A DNA stretch of 64,000 bases, taken from assembly GCA_041394725.1 (NCBI GenBank), contig JAWKHR010000038.1, forward strand, positions 1-64,000, given 5' to 3'. Position numbers and translations under genes: made by a program. The notes beneath the pieces were generated by a model. That model made no database searches and was not told the DNA's origin. It saw only the letters and a list, made by a program, of their open reading frames with translations. The stretch is from JAWKHR01 sp041394725. GTDB taxonomy: Bacteria > Acidobacteriota > Vicinamibacteria > Vicinamibacterales > SCN-69-37. This document shows, in pieces, positions 42,092 to 49,904 of the stretch (the first letter of the stretch is position 1; each line of letters starts with the position of its first letter).

Positions 42092-43350
42092 GCGGTCGAG
42101 CCCAGCTGGTGCAGGTCGTGGGCCCAGCGCAGCGCGTCCGAATGCGCGCTCCGCAGGGCATCCGGGTTGACGCCGATCCCGGCCGCGGTCTCGATCGCGT
42201 CGGCCCAGTCGCCCGTCTCGCAGGCCGTCACGACCTCGAGCCGCAGGCGATGGGCGTTCGGCTCGCCGAGCAGCGCCTCCCGCACGTCGGTCGCCAGCGG
42301 CAGCTCGGCGATCGCCTCGGTCATCGGCACGCCGAGCATCGCGTCGAGCAGGGAACACATCCCGACGAAGAAGCCCTGTGCCGATTCCTCGGGGCTGCTG
42401 GTACCGAGCAGTTCGCACGCCCGGGCCCGGACGGTGGACATCACCACCAGCTCGGATTCCAGTCCGCCGCCGAGGCTGGACAGCGCCCAGAGCGACGCCC
42501 ACCGGCGAATCGTGTCGCGCCCCAGGAGCATGAGCGCCTGGCGGATCGACTCGATCGTCCGCCGCTGGGCGAACGCCGCGCTGTTGACGGTGCGCAGCAC
42601 GCGATAGGTCAGCGTGACGTCGTGCTTGATCAGATCCTCGAGGTCCGAGACGCTGATGTCCGGCTTGTTGAGCGCCTGGAGCAGCCGCAGGTTCCCCACC
42701 TGCTGCGCCGGCATCGTCCGCGCCGACTGCAGGACGGGCTTGCCGAAGAAGTAGCCCTGGAACAGGTCGAACCGCTCGTCGCCGGCCTGCTCGAAGGTTT
42801 CCATGCGGTCCACGCCGGCGGCGATGATCTTCGGACCGCGGGCGCCGCGCCCGGCGACGATGGCGGCACGGGCCTCCCGGTCGAGGGCCGGGAAGTTCAC
42901 CTTGAGGTACGTCGCGAGCGGCACGAGATCGCGCGTCCACGCGTTCAGCACGAAGTCGTCGATGGCCAGCTCGAACCCCTCGCGCTTGAAGTGCCGACAG
43001 GCGTTCAGGATCTCGGTGTCGGCCTCGATGTCGGCGGCGAGCAGCAGGACGGCCCGGTCGGGGGGCAGCACCTCGGGCACGCCCTCCAGGAGCAGGCGGC
43101 GGCTCACCGGGACCATCGCCTTGTGGCCGTTGGTCAGCGCGTCGAGTCCCACCCCCAGCACGGCGTCCCCCACGACCCGGGCGGTCGCGAAGTCCGGCGA
43201 CGCGGACCGGCTGTCGGGTTGCAGGGGCCTGAACGCCAGCTCGTAGGCCAGCGTGGCGCGGTTAGCATCGAGAATCGGAAGACGGGCGACGAACGCCTGG
43301 TTCGTCGCGGCGCCGCCGGCGGCATCGAGAGCGGAGGGAGTCGAAGTCAT
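42088..43350 (-). CDS. EAL-HDOD (YuxH-like) signalling protein
   Basis: 420 residues. The N-terminal EAL-like domain (about 18-205) keeps the fold (PILDANRATLAYELAFRP, FELAIDDFVLNAWTRDLVPLATYLKVNF, GYFFGKPVL), but the catalytic EAL is AYELA and metal ligands are incomplete, so it probably binds rather than cleaves c-di-GMP. The C-terminal HDOD domain (about 220-400; NKPDISVSDLEDLIKHDVTLTYRVLRTVNSAAFA, ALMLLGRDTIRRW) mediates protein interactions. Such proteins control motility or twitching in other bacteria. Coupled to the HD-GYP gene downstream. Confidence 0.88.
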   Translation of the reverse strand: MTSTPSALDAAGGAATNQAFVARLPILDANRATLAYELAFRPLQPDSRSASPDFATARVVGDAVLGVGLDALTNGHKAMVPVSRRLLLEGVPEVLPPDRAVLLLAADIEADTEILNACRHFKREGFELAIDDFVLNAWTRDLVPLATYLKVNFPALDREARAAIVAGRGARGPKIIAAGVDRMETFEQAGDERFDLFQGYFFGKPVLQSARTMPAQQVGNLRLLQALNKPDISVSDLEDLIKHDVTLTYRVLRTVNSAAFAQRRTIESIRQALMLLGRDTIRRWASLWALSSLGGGLESELVVMSTVRARACELLGTSSPEESAQGFFVGMCSLLDAMLGVPMTEAIAELPLATDVREALLGEPNAHRLRLEVVTACETGDWADAIETAAGIGVNPDALRSAHSDALRWAHDLHQLGSTA

Positions 43351-43509
43351 GTCAGGCTCGAGGACTCGGCGACACCGCGGCAGCGGAGCCGGACCTCACA
43401 GCCTTCGAATCGGCAGGAACCGTCAGAACTTCAGGGTTGGCCGGCGCGGGGTCGGCCGGTCGTCACGGGCGTCGCAGGGAACGGGCCCGTCGACGCGGGC
43501 CGGTGCGCG

Positions 43510-43527
43510 GCCCTTCGTCAGCGAAGG
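43510..43527. terminator. small hairpin at the end of the short membrane ORF
   Basis: CCCTTCG-TCAG-CGAAGGG has perfect 7-bp arms, and the putative stop of the 43518 ORF lies in its loop. No U-tract follows. Confidence 0.35.
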
Positions 43528-43676
43528 GTGACGACGGCGGCGACGACGAGCAGGGCGCCCGCGAGGGAAATCGCCATCGCCCGCACGATCAGGCCGGTCA
43601 GCAGGGCCGACAGGTGGCAGGGACGCGTGTCCATCGCGTCGGTCAGGCCGGCCTCGGGTCGGGCATCGTGGCTCAC
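43518..43676 (-). CDS. possible small membrane protein (52 aa)
   Basis: A short ORF inside the roughly 500-bp gap between the EAL-HDOD gene and the MocA gene. From GTG 43676 it gives 52 residues; from ATG 43634, 38 residues. The C-terminal half is one hydrophobic helix (GLIVRAMAISLAGALLVVAAVV). Neither start has a strong ribosome binding site, and no family is recognised. The rest of the gap holds only short hairpins (for example 43818-43840, GCGCACCGT with a bulged partner) and an A/T-rich patch at 43676-43690. Confidence 0.3.
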   Translation of the reverse strand: MSHDARPEAGLTDAMDTRPCHLSALLTGLIVRAMAISLAGALLVVAAVVTLR

Positions 43677-43866
43677 ATCATTACTTAAGAGCAAAGCCGG
43701 TACCAGCGGGAAATCGGGCGTCAAGTGCCGACCCGCACGCCAGACCGTGTAGGAAGGTTGCGGCCCACGTCATCCACGTACGAAAAAGCTACGCGACCTT
43801 CAGACTTGACGCGCCGCGCGCACCGTGCGACGGTGTGCGCAATCACGCCAGCCCGGAGGACCCCCG

Positions 43867-45528
43867 ATGACCCCCAAGGACCAGGACCCGCCGAAGATCA
43901 GCCCCGTTGACGGCGTGTCCAGACGCCAGTTCGTCGGCACGGTTGCCGGCGCCGCCGCTTCCTTCATGATCGTCCCGCGCCATGTGCTCGGCCGCGGGCT
44001 CCAGGCCCCGAGCGACCGGCTGAACATCGCCGTCGTCGGCCTGAACGGCATGGGCGGGAGCAACGCCCAGGCCGTGATGAGCGAGAACATCGTCGCGCTG
44101 TGCGACTGCGATTTCGGCCTCCTGGACGGCCGAATCAAGCGCTGGCAGGACTCGGTCAACCCGCCGCCGGCCGCGGGGGGTGGCCGTCAGGGTGGTGGTG
44201 GCGGACGGGGTGGCGGACGCGGCGGCGGCCGCCAGGGTGGCGCCGCCCGGCCCGAGCCGGTCTGGCAGGACTTCGGCCCGTCGAAGGCCCAGCAGGCCGC
44301 CGACGCGAAGTGGGCCCAGACGCCGGGCAACGAGCTGCTGCGCGGGTTCGTCGAGACGCAGCTGCCGAAGGTCCAGAAGCACAAGGACTACCGGCGGATG
44401 CTCGAGACCCAGCGCGACATCGACGCGGTGATCGTCGCGACGCCGGACCACATGCACGCGATGATCGCCTCGGCCGCGATGGAACTCGGCAAGCACGTCT
44501 ACGTGCAGAAGCCGATGTGCTGGTCGGTGCAGGAGGCGCGGCACCTGGCGAAGAAGGCGGCCGACAAGAAGCTCGTGACGCAGATGGGCAACCAGGGCCA
44601 CTCCCAGGACGGCGCCCGGATGGGCCAGGAGTACCTGATGGCGGGCGCCATCGGCGACGTGACCGAGGTCCACGTCTGGACGAATCGGCCGCTCGCCTAC
44701 TGGCCGCAGGGCATCCCGCGCCCGGCGCCGATCACCGGCGATGCGTCGCGGCTCGGCTGGAACAACAGCGGCGTCACGCGCCGGCTCGCCAACGCGATGA
44801 CCGGCGACTACCCCGTCCCCGAGGGGCTGAGCTGGGATCTGTTCCTCGGCGCGTCGGCCGACGACGTTCCGTACCACCCGCTCTACCACCCGTTCAACTG
44901 GCGCGGCTGGGTGGACTGGGGCCAGGGCGCGCTCGGCGACATGGGGGCGCACCTGATCGACCACCCGGTCTGGGGCCTCAAGCTGGGCCTGCCGTCGGTC
45001 ATCGAGACCGCCTCGACCCCGTTCAACAACGTGTCGTACCCGAACGCGACGACGACCTACTACGAGTTCCCGTCGCGGGGCGACCTGCCGCCCGTGAAGC
45101 TGGTCTGGTACGACGGGGGCCTCACGCCGGAGCGGCCGGAGGAGATGGGCGAGGAGAAGCTGAACGGCGAGGGCGGGATTCTCTACGTCGGGACGAAGGG
45201 CAAGCTGATGCAGGAGACGTACGGGCGCCGGCCGCGGCTGCTCCCGGCCGACCGCCACAACAGCTACGGCGCGCCCCCGGAGCGGCTGGCGCGCATCCCG
45301 CACGAGAGCCACGAGATGAACTGGGTGAACGCGATCAAGGGCACGGACGAGATCTCGTGCCCGTTCTCGTACGCCGCGCACCTCACCGAGATCATGCTCC
45401 TCGGCGTGGCCTCGCTGCGCGCCGGCACGAAGCTCCACTACGACGGGGCGGCGATGCGCGTGACGAACAACGACGACGCGAACCAGTTCCTGACCCGGGT
45501 GTACCGGCAGGGCTTCGCGCTCGCCTGA
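43867..45528 (+). CDS. Tat-exported Gfo/Idh/MocA family oxidoreductase
   Basis: 553 residues from ATG 43867. Tat signal SRRQFVGTVAGAAASF (about 18-33), then an NAD(P)-binding Rossmann domain with VVGLNGMGGSN (57-66), VIVATPDHMHA and YVQKPMCWS carrying the conserved Lys. The C-terminal domain has GDMGAHLIDHPVWGLKLG. The family oxidises or reduces sugar hydroxyls at C3 or C2. A Gly/Arg/Gln-rich insertion (about residues 102-128) interrupts the Rossmann domain. It starts a plus-strand operon with a TIM-barrel isomerase and an MFS permease and probably works on 3-keto sugars or inositols. Confidence 0.9.
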   Translation: MTPKDQDPPKISPVDGVSRRQFVGTVAGAAASFMIVPRHVLGRGLQAPSDRLNIAVVGLNGMGGSNAQAVMSENIVALCDCDFGLLDGRIKRWQDSVNPPPAAGGGRQGGGGGRGGGRGGGRQGGAARPEPVWQDFGPSKAQQAADAKWAQTPGNELLRGFVETQLPKVQKHKDYRRMLETQRDIDAVIVATPDHMHAMIASAAMELGKHVYVQKPMCWSVQEARHLAKKAADKKLVTQMGNQGHSQDGARMGQEYLMAGAIGDVTEVHVWTNRPLAYWPQGIPRPAPITGDASRLGWNNSGVTRRLANAMTGDYPVPEGLSWDLFLGASADDVPYHPLYHPFNWRGWVDWGQGALGDMGAHLIDHPVWGLKLGLPSVIETASTPFNNVSYPNATTTYYEFPSRGDLPPVKLVWYDGGLTPERPEEMGEEKLNGEGGILYVGTKGKLMQETYGRRPRLLPADRHNSYGAPPERLARIPHESHEMNWVNAIKGTDEISCPFSYAAHLTEIMLLGVASLRAGTKLHYDGAAMRVTNNDDANQFLTRVYRQGFALA

Positions 45529-45561
45529 TCGCGGCGGCCGGTCACGGGAGCGGAGCGGACG

Positions 45562-46497
45562 ATGGCGAACGGGACGAAGGGGATCTCCAGGCGGGAACTG
45601 GGGCGTCTGGTGATCGGCGGCGTGGGCGGCGTCTACGCCGCCTCGCTCGCCGCGCAACAGAAACCGAACTCGACGATCGCGGGGGTCCGGATCGGGGCGC
45701 AGAGCTACTCGTTCCGCGGCATGTCGCTGGCGGACACGGTCTCCGCGATGGCGGGCATGGGCCTGAGCTTCTGCGAGTTGTGGCAGGGGCAGGTGGAGAC
45801 ACGGGACGTCATCGGCCCGCCGGCGGCGCTGCCCGCGGACGCGCCGCGGGACCGGCAGCGGGCGGCGCAGCGTGAGGCACTGCGACGCTGGCGTCTGGAG
45901 GTGCCGCTGGACCACTTCCGTGACATCCGCCGGATGTTCGACACGGCGGGCGTCACGCTGACGGCCTACAACCTCAGCTTCCAGAACGACTTCACGGACG
46001 AGGAGATCGAGCGCGGGTTCGAGATGGCGCGCGCGCTGGGCGTCGACGTCATCACGGCGTCGTCGTCGGTCAGCACGGCGGCGCGGGTCGATCCGTTCGC
46101 GCAGAAGGCGGGCATCACGGTCGGGTTCCACAACCATTCGCGGGTCGCGCCCGACGAGTTCGCCTCGCCCGAGAGTTTCGCCGCGGCGCTCGAGGGCCGG
46201 TCGAACCGCCTGGCGATCAACCTCGACATCGGCCACTTCACCGGCGCCGGGTTCGACGCGCTCGCGTACCTCACCGCCCACCACGACCGCATCGTCTCGC
46301 TGCACCTCAAGGACAAGACGAAGGACGACCGCAACGTGACGTGGGGCGAGGGCGACACGCCCATCGTGGAGGTCCTGCGGACCCTGCGCGATCGGCACTG
46401 GGACATCCCGACGAACATCGAGTACGAGTACCGCGGCACGGACGCGGTGACCGAGGTCCGGCGCTGCCTCGACTACTGCCGGCGGGCGCTCGCATGA
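45562..46497 (+). CDS. sugar phosphate isomerase/epimerase (AP endonuclease 2-like TIM barrel), Tat-type signal
   Basis: 311 residues. The N-terminus GISRRELGRLVIGGVGGVYAASLAA resembles a Tat signal. The barrel shows IGAQSYSFRGMSLADTVSAMAGMGLSFCELW, GITVGFHNHSR (metal-ligand His), LAINLDIGHFTGAG and TNIEYEY, where the Asp/His/Glu residues bind the divalent metal as in xylose-isomerase-like enzymes. Members of this family include epimerases, dehydratases and 3-keto-sugar lyases. It lies 33 bp after the MocA stop in the same operon. Confidence 0.88.
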   Translation: MANGTKGISRRELGRLVIGGVGGVYAASLAAQQKPNSTIAGVRIGAQSYSFRGMSLADTVSAMAGMGLSFCELWQGQVETRDVIGPPAALPADAPRDRQRAAQREALRRWRLEVPLDHFRDIRRMFDTAGVTLTAYNLSFQNDFTDEEIERGFEMARALGVDVITASSSVSTAARVDPFAQKAGITVGFHNHSRVAPDEFASPESFAAALEGRSNRLAINLDIGHFTGAGFDALAYLTAHHDRIVSLHLKDKTKDDRNVTWGEGDTPIVEVLRTLRDRHWDIPTNIEYEYRGTDAVTEVRRCLDYCRRALA

Positions 46498-46561
46498 TCG
46501 GCCGCGTGTCCCGGCCGCGCGCGTCCATCCACCTCCCTGTCGTCCACCCCGAGGTCCGTCG

Positions 46562-47773
46562 ATGAGCGGCGTGCGCGCGAAGCTCTCCGTGATGATGTTC
46601 CTGCAGTACTTCATCTGGGGCTCGTGGTTCGTGACCATGGGCACCTACCTGGGCACGACGCTGGGCTTCTCGGGGTCGCAGGTGGGGCTGGCCTACGGCG
46701 CGACGGCCATCGCCGCGCTGGTCTCGCCCTTCTTCATGGGGGTGGTGGCCGACCGGTTCTTCGCGTCGGAACGGCTCCTGGCGCTGCTGCACCTGGGCGG
46801 CGCGGCGGTGATGTGGTTCGTCTCGCGGCAGACCGACTGGGCGGCGTTCTACCCGCTGCTCATCGTGTACGCCCTCTTCTACATGCCGACGCTCTCGCTC
46901 ACGAACTCGGTGGCGTTCCACCACGTCGAGAACCCGGCGCGCGACTTCCCGCTGATCCGCGTGCTCGGCACGCTCGGGTGGATTGCCGCCGGCATGGTCG
47001 TGGGCAAGGTGCTGCACGCCGACGCGCTGGCGACGCCGATGGTCCTGGCGGCGGGCGCCTCGGCGCTCATGGGCGTCTTCTCGCTGACCCTGCCGCACAC
47101 GCCGCCCAAGGCCGCCGGCGCGCCGTTCTCGGTCCGCGACGCGCTCGGGCTCGACGCGCTCCAGCTGCTGCGCCGGCCCGGGTTCGCCGTCTTCGTCGCC
47201 GGCTCGTTCGTGCTGTGCATCCCGCTGCAGTTCTACTACGCGTTCGCCAACCCGTTCCTGAACGAGATCGGCGCACCGGACCCGGCCTTCATCCAGACGT
47301 TCGGCCAGGTCAGCGAGGTGCTGTTCATGTTCCTGCTGCCGCTGGCGCTCGCGCGGTTCGGCATCAAGTGGATCATGCTCGGCGGCATGGCGGCCTGGGC
47401 GCTGCGCTACCTGGCGTTCGGCTACGGCGACGCCGGCGCGGGGATGTGGCTCCTGTACGTCGGCATCCTGCTCCACGGCATCTGCTACGACTTCTTCTTC
47501 GTGAGCGGGCAGATCTACACGGACCAGCAGGCCGGCGAGACCATCCGGGCCGCGGCGCAGGGCCTGCTGAACTTCGTCACCAACGGCGTCGGCTACTTCA
47601 TGGGCGCGCTGGCGTCGGGCCGGGTCGTCGACCTCTACGTCCGGGCGGACGGCAGCCACGACTGGCGATCGATCTGGTTCGTGCCGGCCGTGGGCGCGGC
47701 CATCATCTTCGTGCTGTTCGCGCTGAGCTTCCGGCCGCCGCGCACGGCCGCCACTCAGGCCCGGACGGCCTGA
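46562..47773 (+). CDS. MFS transporter, nucleoside:H+ symporter (NupG/XapB)-like
   Basis: 403 residues with twelve predicted helices. SVMMFLQYFIWGSWFVTMGTYL at the N-terminus, ADRFFASERLLALLHLGGAAVM, FVSGQIYTDQQAGETIRAAAQGLLNFVTNGVGYFMG and a final helix before a short tail match the nucleoside:H+ symporter branch. In sugar-oxidation loci of Acidobacteriota and Bacteroidetes, such permeases accompany MocA and TIM-barrel genes and probably carry sugars rather than nucleosides. It starts 64 bp after the isomerase stop. Confidence 0.88.
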   Translation: MSGVRAKLSVMMFLQYFIWGSWFVTMGTYLGTTLGFSGSQVGLAYGATAIAALVSPFFMGVVADRFFASERLLALLHLGGAAVMWFVSRQTDWAAFYPLLIVYALFYMPTLSLTNSVAFHHVENPARDFPLIRVLGTLGWIAAGMVVGKVLHADALATPMVLAAGASALMGVFSLTLPHTPPKAAGAPFSVRDALGLDALQLLRRPGFAVFVAGSFVLCIPLQFYYAFANPFLNEIGAPDPAFIQTFGQVSEVLFMFLLPLALARFGIKWIMLGGMAAWALRYLAFGYGDAGAGMWLLYVGILLHGICYDFFFVSGQIYTDQQAGETIRAAAQGLLNFVTNGVGYFMGALASGRVVDLYVRADGSHDWRSIWFVPAVGAAIIFVLFALSFRPPRTAATQARTA

Positions 47774-47805
47774 CCGCGCGCGGGGCCTGGACTCGTCCCC
47801 CTCGA

Positions 47806-48624
47806 TCAGCCCGTCGTGAGGCGCCGCGCCCAGATGTTGCGGAATCGCACCGGGCTGCCGTGGTCCTGCAGCATCAGCGGCAGCGCGCCGGCGTGCGGCG
47901 TGTAGGTGCCGACCACGCGGTGCGCCGTGGCGCCGATGAGCGGCACGTCGTGCTGGACGAGCACGCCGTTGTGCAGCACGGTGGCGCGCGCCGGTGACGT
48001 CACCGACCCGTCGGCGCCGAAGCGCGGCGCGATGAAGACGATGTCGTAGGTCTGCCACGCGCCGGGCGGCCGCGACGCGTTGACGAGGGGCGGCATCTGC
48101 CCGTAGATCGCCCCGGCCTGCCCGTCGGGATACGTCGGGTTCCCGTAGCTGTCGAGCACCTGGATCTCGTACCGCTGCATCAGGAAGACGCCGCTGTTGC
48201 CGCGGCCCTGGCCGTCGCCCGCGACCTCGGCCGGCGTCGCCCACTCGACGTGGAGCTGGACGTCGCCGAACGTGTCGGTCGTCGCGATGTTGCCCGTGCC
48301 GGCGGCGACGACGAGGGCGCCGTTCTCGACCCGCCAGCCGGCGGGGCCGACCTCGCGCCACTGGCCGGGCGTCGGGCTCTCGACGCGGCGAAAGTGGTCG
48401 AGGGTCGTGCCGTCGAAGAGCACGACCGCGTCCGAGGGCGCCGGGACGGCCGCGCCGGCCGGCGGCGGCGTGACCACCGTGGGTTGCGGCCGCGTGCCGT
48501 CATGGACGCGCCACTTGCCGCCCGGCAGGAACGGCGTGTCGTCGTAGCCGAGATTCTGTTGCGCGGCCACAGTCACCCCCGCGAGCAGGAGGGTGACGAG
48601 CACGCGTGGGGTCAGGTCTTGCAT
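47806..48624 (-). CDS. exported DUF1080 protein (3-keto-disaccharide hydrolase-like)
   Basis: 272 residues. ATG 48624 has GAGGAGG about 5 bp upstream. The signal peptide (VLVTLLLAGVTVAAQ) is followed by the DUF1080 jelly-roll: VVLFDGTTLDHFRRV, GWRVENGALVVAAGTGNIAT, DVQLHVEWATP, RGNSGVFLMQRYEIQVLDSY and PVRFRNIWARRL. Characterised members hydrolyse 3-keto-glycosides outside the cytoplasm. Codons 1-6 (MQDLTP) and the ribosome binding site lie inside the left arm of a 108-bp palindromic element, so this start may be a recent replacement. Confidence 0.88.
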   Translation of the reverse strand: MQDLTPRVLVTLLLAGVTVAAQQNLGYDDTPFLPGGKWRVHDGTRPQPTVVTPPPAGAAVPAPSDAVVLFDGTTLDHFRRVESPTPGQWREVGPAGWRVENGALVVAAGTGNIATTDTFGDVQLHVEWATPAEVAGDGQGRGNSGVFLMQRYEIQVLDSYGNPTYPDGQAGAIYGQMPPLVNASRPPGAWQTYDIVFIAPRFGADGSVTSPARATVLHNGVLVQHDVPLIGATAHRVVGTYTPHAGALPLMLQDHGSPVRFRNIWARRLTTG

Positions 48625-48714
48625 CGCAGCCTCCTCACTCAACCGATAACGATTTCGTCATGACGATTCTGTCATCGTCAGCCCGCCGAGGCTGCGATCC
48701 AAGACCTGACCCCA
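48607..48714. mobile_element. 108-bp palindromic element (MITE/REP-like)
   Basis: Terminal 27-bp arms (48607-48633 and 48688-48714) are inverted copies with one mismatch, both reading TGGGGTCAGGTCTTG from outside in. The centre (48655-48666) is the perfect palindrome TCGTCATGACGA, and arms and centre share the axis 48660/48661. The element begins inside the DUF1080 coding region and ends at the stop of the next gene. No transposase is encoded. The outer sequence (CAAGACCTGACCCCA) resembles repeat termini associated with REP-type transposases, from memory. Confidence 0.65.
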
Positions 48715-49677
48715 TCACGCCCAGTAGGCCGTGCCGGCGGGCTCGGCGATCACCAGCGACCGCAGGAAGGCCACGGCTTTGCGCAGGCCCTCACCCGGGG
48801 ACAGCAGGCTGTCCTCGTGCTCGACGCTGATCACGTGGTCGTACCCGACCATCCGCAGCGCGCTGACGATGTCCTTCCAGACCAGCGCGTCATGCCCGAA
48901 GCCGACCGTGCGGAAGATCCAGGCGCGGTGGACCTCGTCGGTATAGGGCTTGCCGTCGAGCACGCCGTTCAGCCGCGTGTTCCGGTCGTCCACGCGGCAG
49001 TCCTTCGCGTGCACGTGGTAGACCGCGTCGCCCAGGGCGCGGATGGCCACGACCGGGTCGATGCCCTGCCAGAACATGTGACTCGGATCGAAGTTGCAGC
49101 CGATCACTCCCGGCGCGAGGTCCCGCAGCCGGAGCATCGTCTCCGGGTTGTACACGACGAAATTCGGGTGCATCTCGATGGCGACGCGCACGCCCGCGCG
49201 GCGGCAGACCTTCGCGGTGTCCCGCCAGTACGGCGTCACGCGGTCCTTCCACTGCCAGGCCAGCATCCGCGCGAACTCCGGCGGCCAGGGCGCCACGACC
49301 CAGTTCGGCTGCGTCGCCTTCGCGTCGCCGGGCGGGCACCCGCTGAAGGTGATCACGGAGGCCACGTCGAGGCGCTTCGCCAGCTCGACGGTCCGGAGAA
49401 ACGCCTCGTGATGCGCCCGCGCGATCCGCCGATCGGGATGCAGCGGGTTCCCGTGGCAGCTGAGCGCGCTGATCTCCAGGCCGCGCCGCGTGACCGCCTC
49501 CCGGAACGCGCGGAGCTTCCGGTCGCTCGCGAGCAGCGCGGCCGGGCGGCAGTGTGCGTCGCCGGGATAGGCTCCCGTCCCGATCTCGACCGCCTCGACC
49601 CCCAGCTCGACGAGCGCATCCAGCATCGGCTCGAACGGCCGATCCGACAGCAGCACGGAAAACACGCCGACCTTCAT
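48715..49677 (-). CDS. sugar phosphate isomerase/epimerase family protein (TIM barrel)
   Basis: 320 residues from ATG 49677, cytoplasmic (no signal). MKVGVFSVLLSDRPFEPMLDALVELGVEAVEIGTG at the start, ALSCHGNPLHPD, VRVAIEMHPNFVVY, IGCNFDPSHMFWQGIDP, YHVHAKDC and VISVEHEDSLLS provide the metal ligands (Glu, His, Asp, His, Glu) of the xylose-isomerase-like fold, close to IolE/IolI-type enzymes. With the MocA gene upstream it probably converts an inositol- or 3-keto-sugar-type intermediate. Its stop touches the end of the palindromic element. Confidence 0.9.
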   Translation of the reverse strand: MKVGVFSVLLSDRPFEPMLDALVELGVEAVEIGTGAYPGDAHCRPAALLASDRKLRAFREAVTRRGLEISALSCHGNPLHPDRRIARAHHEAFLRTVELAKRLDVASVITFSGCPPGDAKATQPNWVVAPWPPEFARMLAWQWKDRVTPYWRDTAKVCRRAGVRVAIEMHPNFVVYNPETMLRLRDLAPGVIGCNFDPSHMFWQGIDPVVAIRALGDAVYHVHAKDCRVDDRNTRLNGVLDGKPYTDEVHRAWIFRTVGFGHDALVWKDIVSALRMVGYDHVISVEHEDSLLSPGEGLRKAVAFLRSLVIAEPAGTAYWA

Positions 49678-49782
49678 CGATCCTCCTTCACCGCCCGCCC
49701 ATCCGCCCGGCCATGGCCACCCGATGGCCCCCGACACCGGACCGGCGGCGGCCCGCGCACACCGTCGTGGCGGCCGCTCGTT

Positions 49783-49904
49783 CCGACAGGCGGCTCACGC
49801 CGACAGGCCGCTCACCCCGACAGGCGGCTCACGCCGACAGGTCACTCACGCCGACGGGCCGCTCACGCCGACAGGCGGCTCACGCCCACAGGGCCTTGCT
49901 CACG
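49783..49904. repeat. 17-bp tandem repeat array at the MocA gene 3' end
   Basis: Six consecutive units near CCGACAGGCGGCTCACG (49783-49884), then a 20-bp variant unit and a partial one that includes the TGA and last codons of the MocA gene. Each unit contains TGA on the minus strand, so each copy resembles the gene end. This accounts for most of the gap 49678-49899. There are no spacers. Confidence 0.85.

Noticed and set aside
43351..43866. Hidden larger gene in the 500-bp gap
   Set aside because: All frames are interrupted or low-complexity; only the short hydrophobic ORF at 43518-43676 is a possible gene.
49783..49904. CRISPR array
   Set aside because: Units are contiguous 17-mers without spacers and there are no cas genes; it is a simple tandem repeat.
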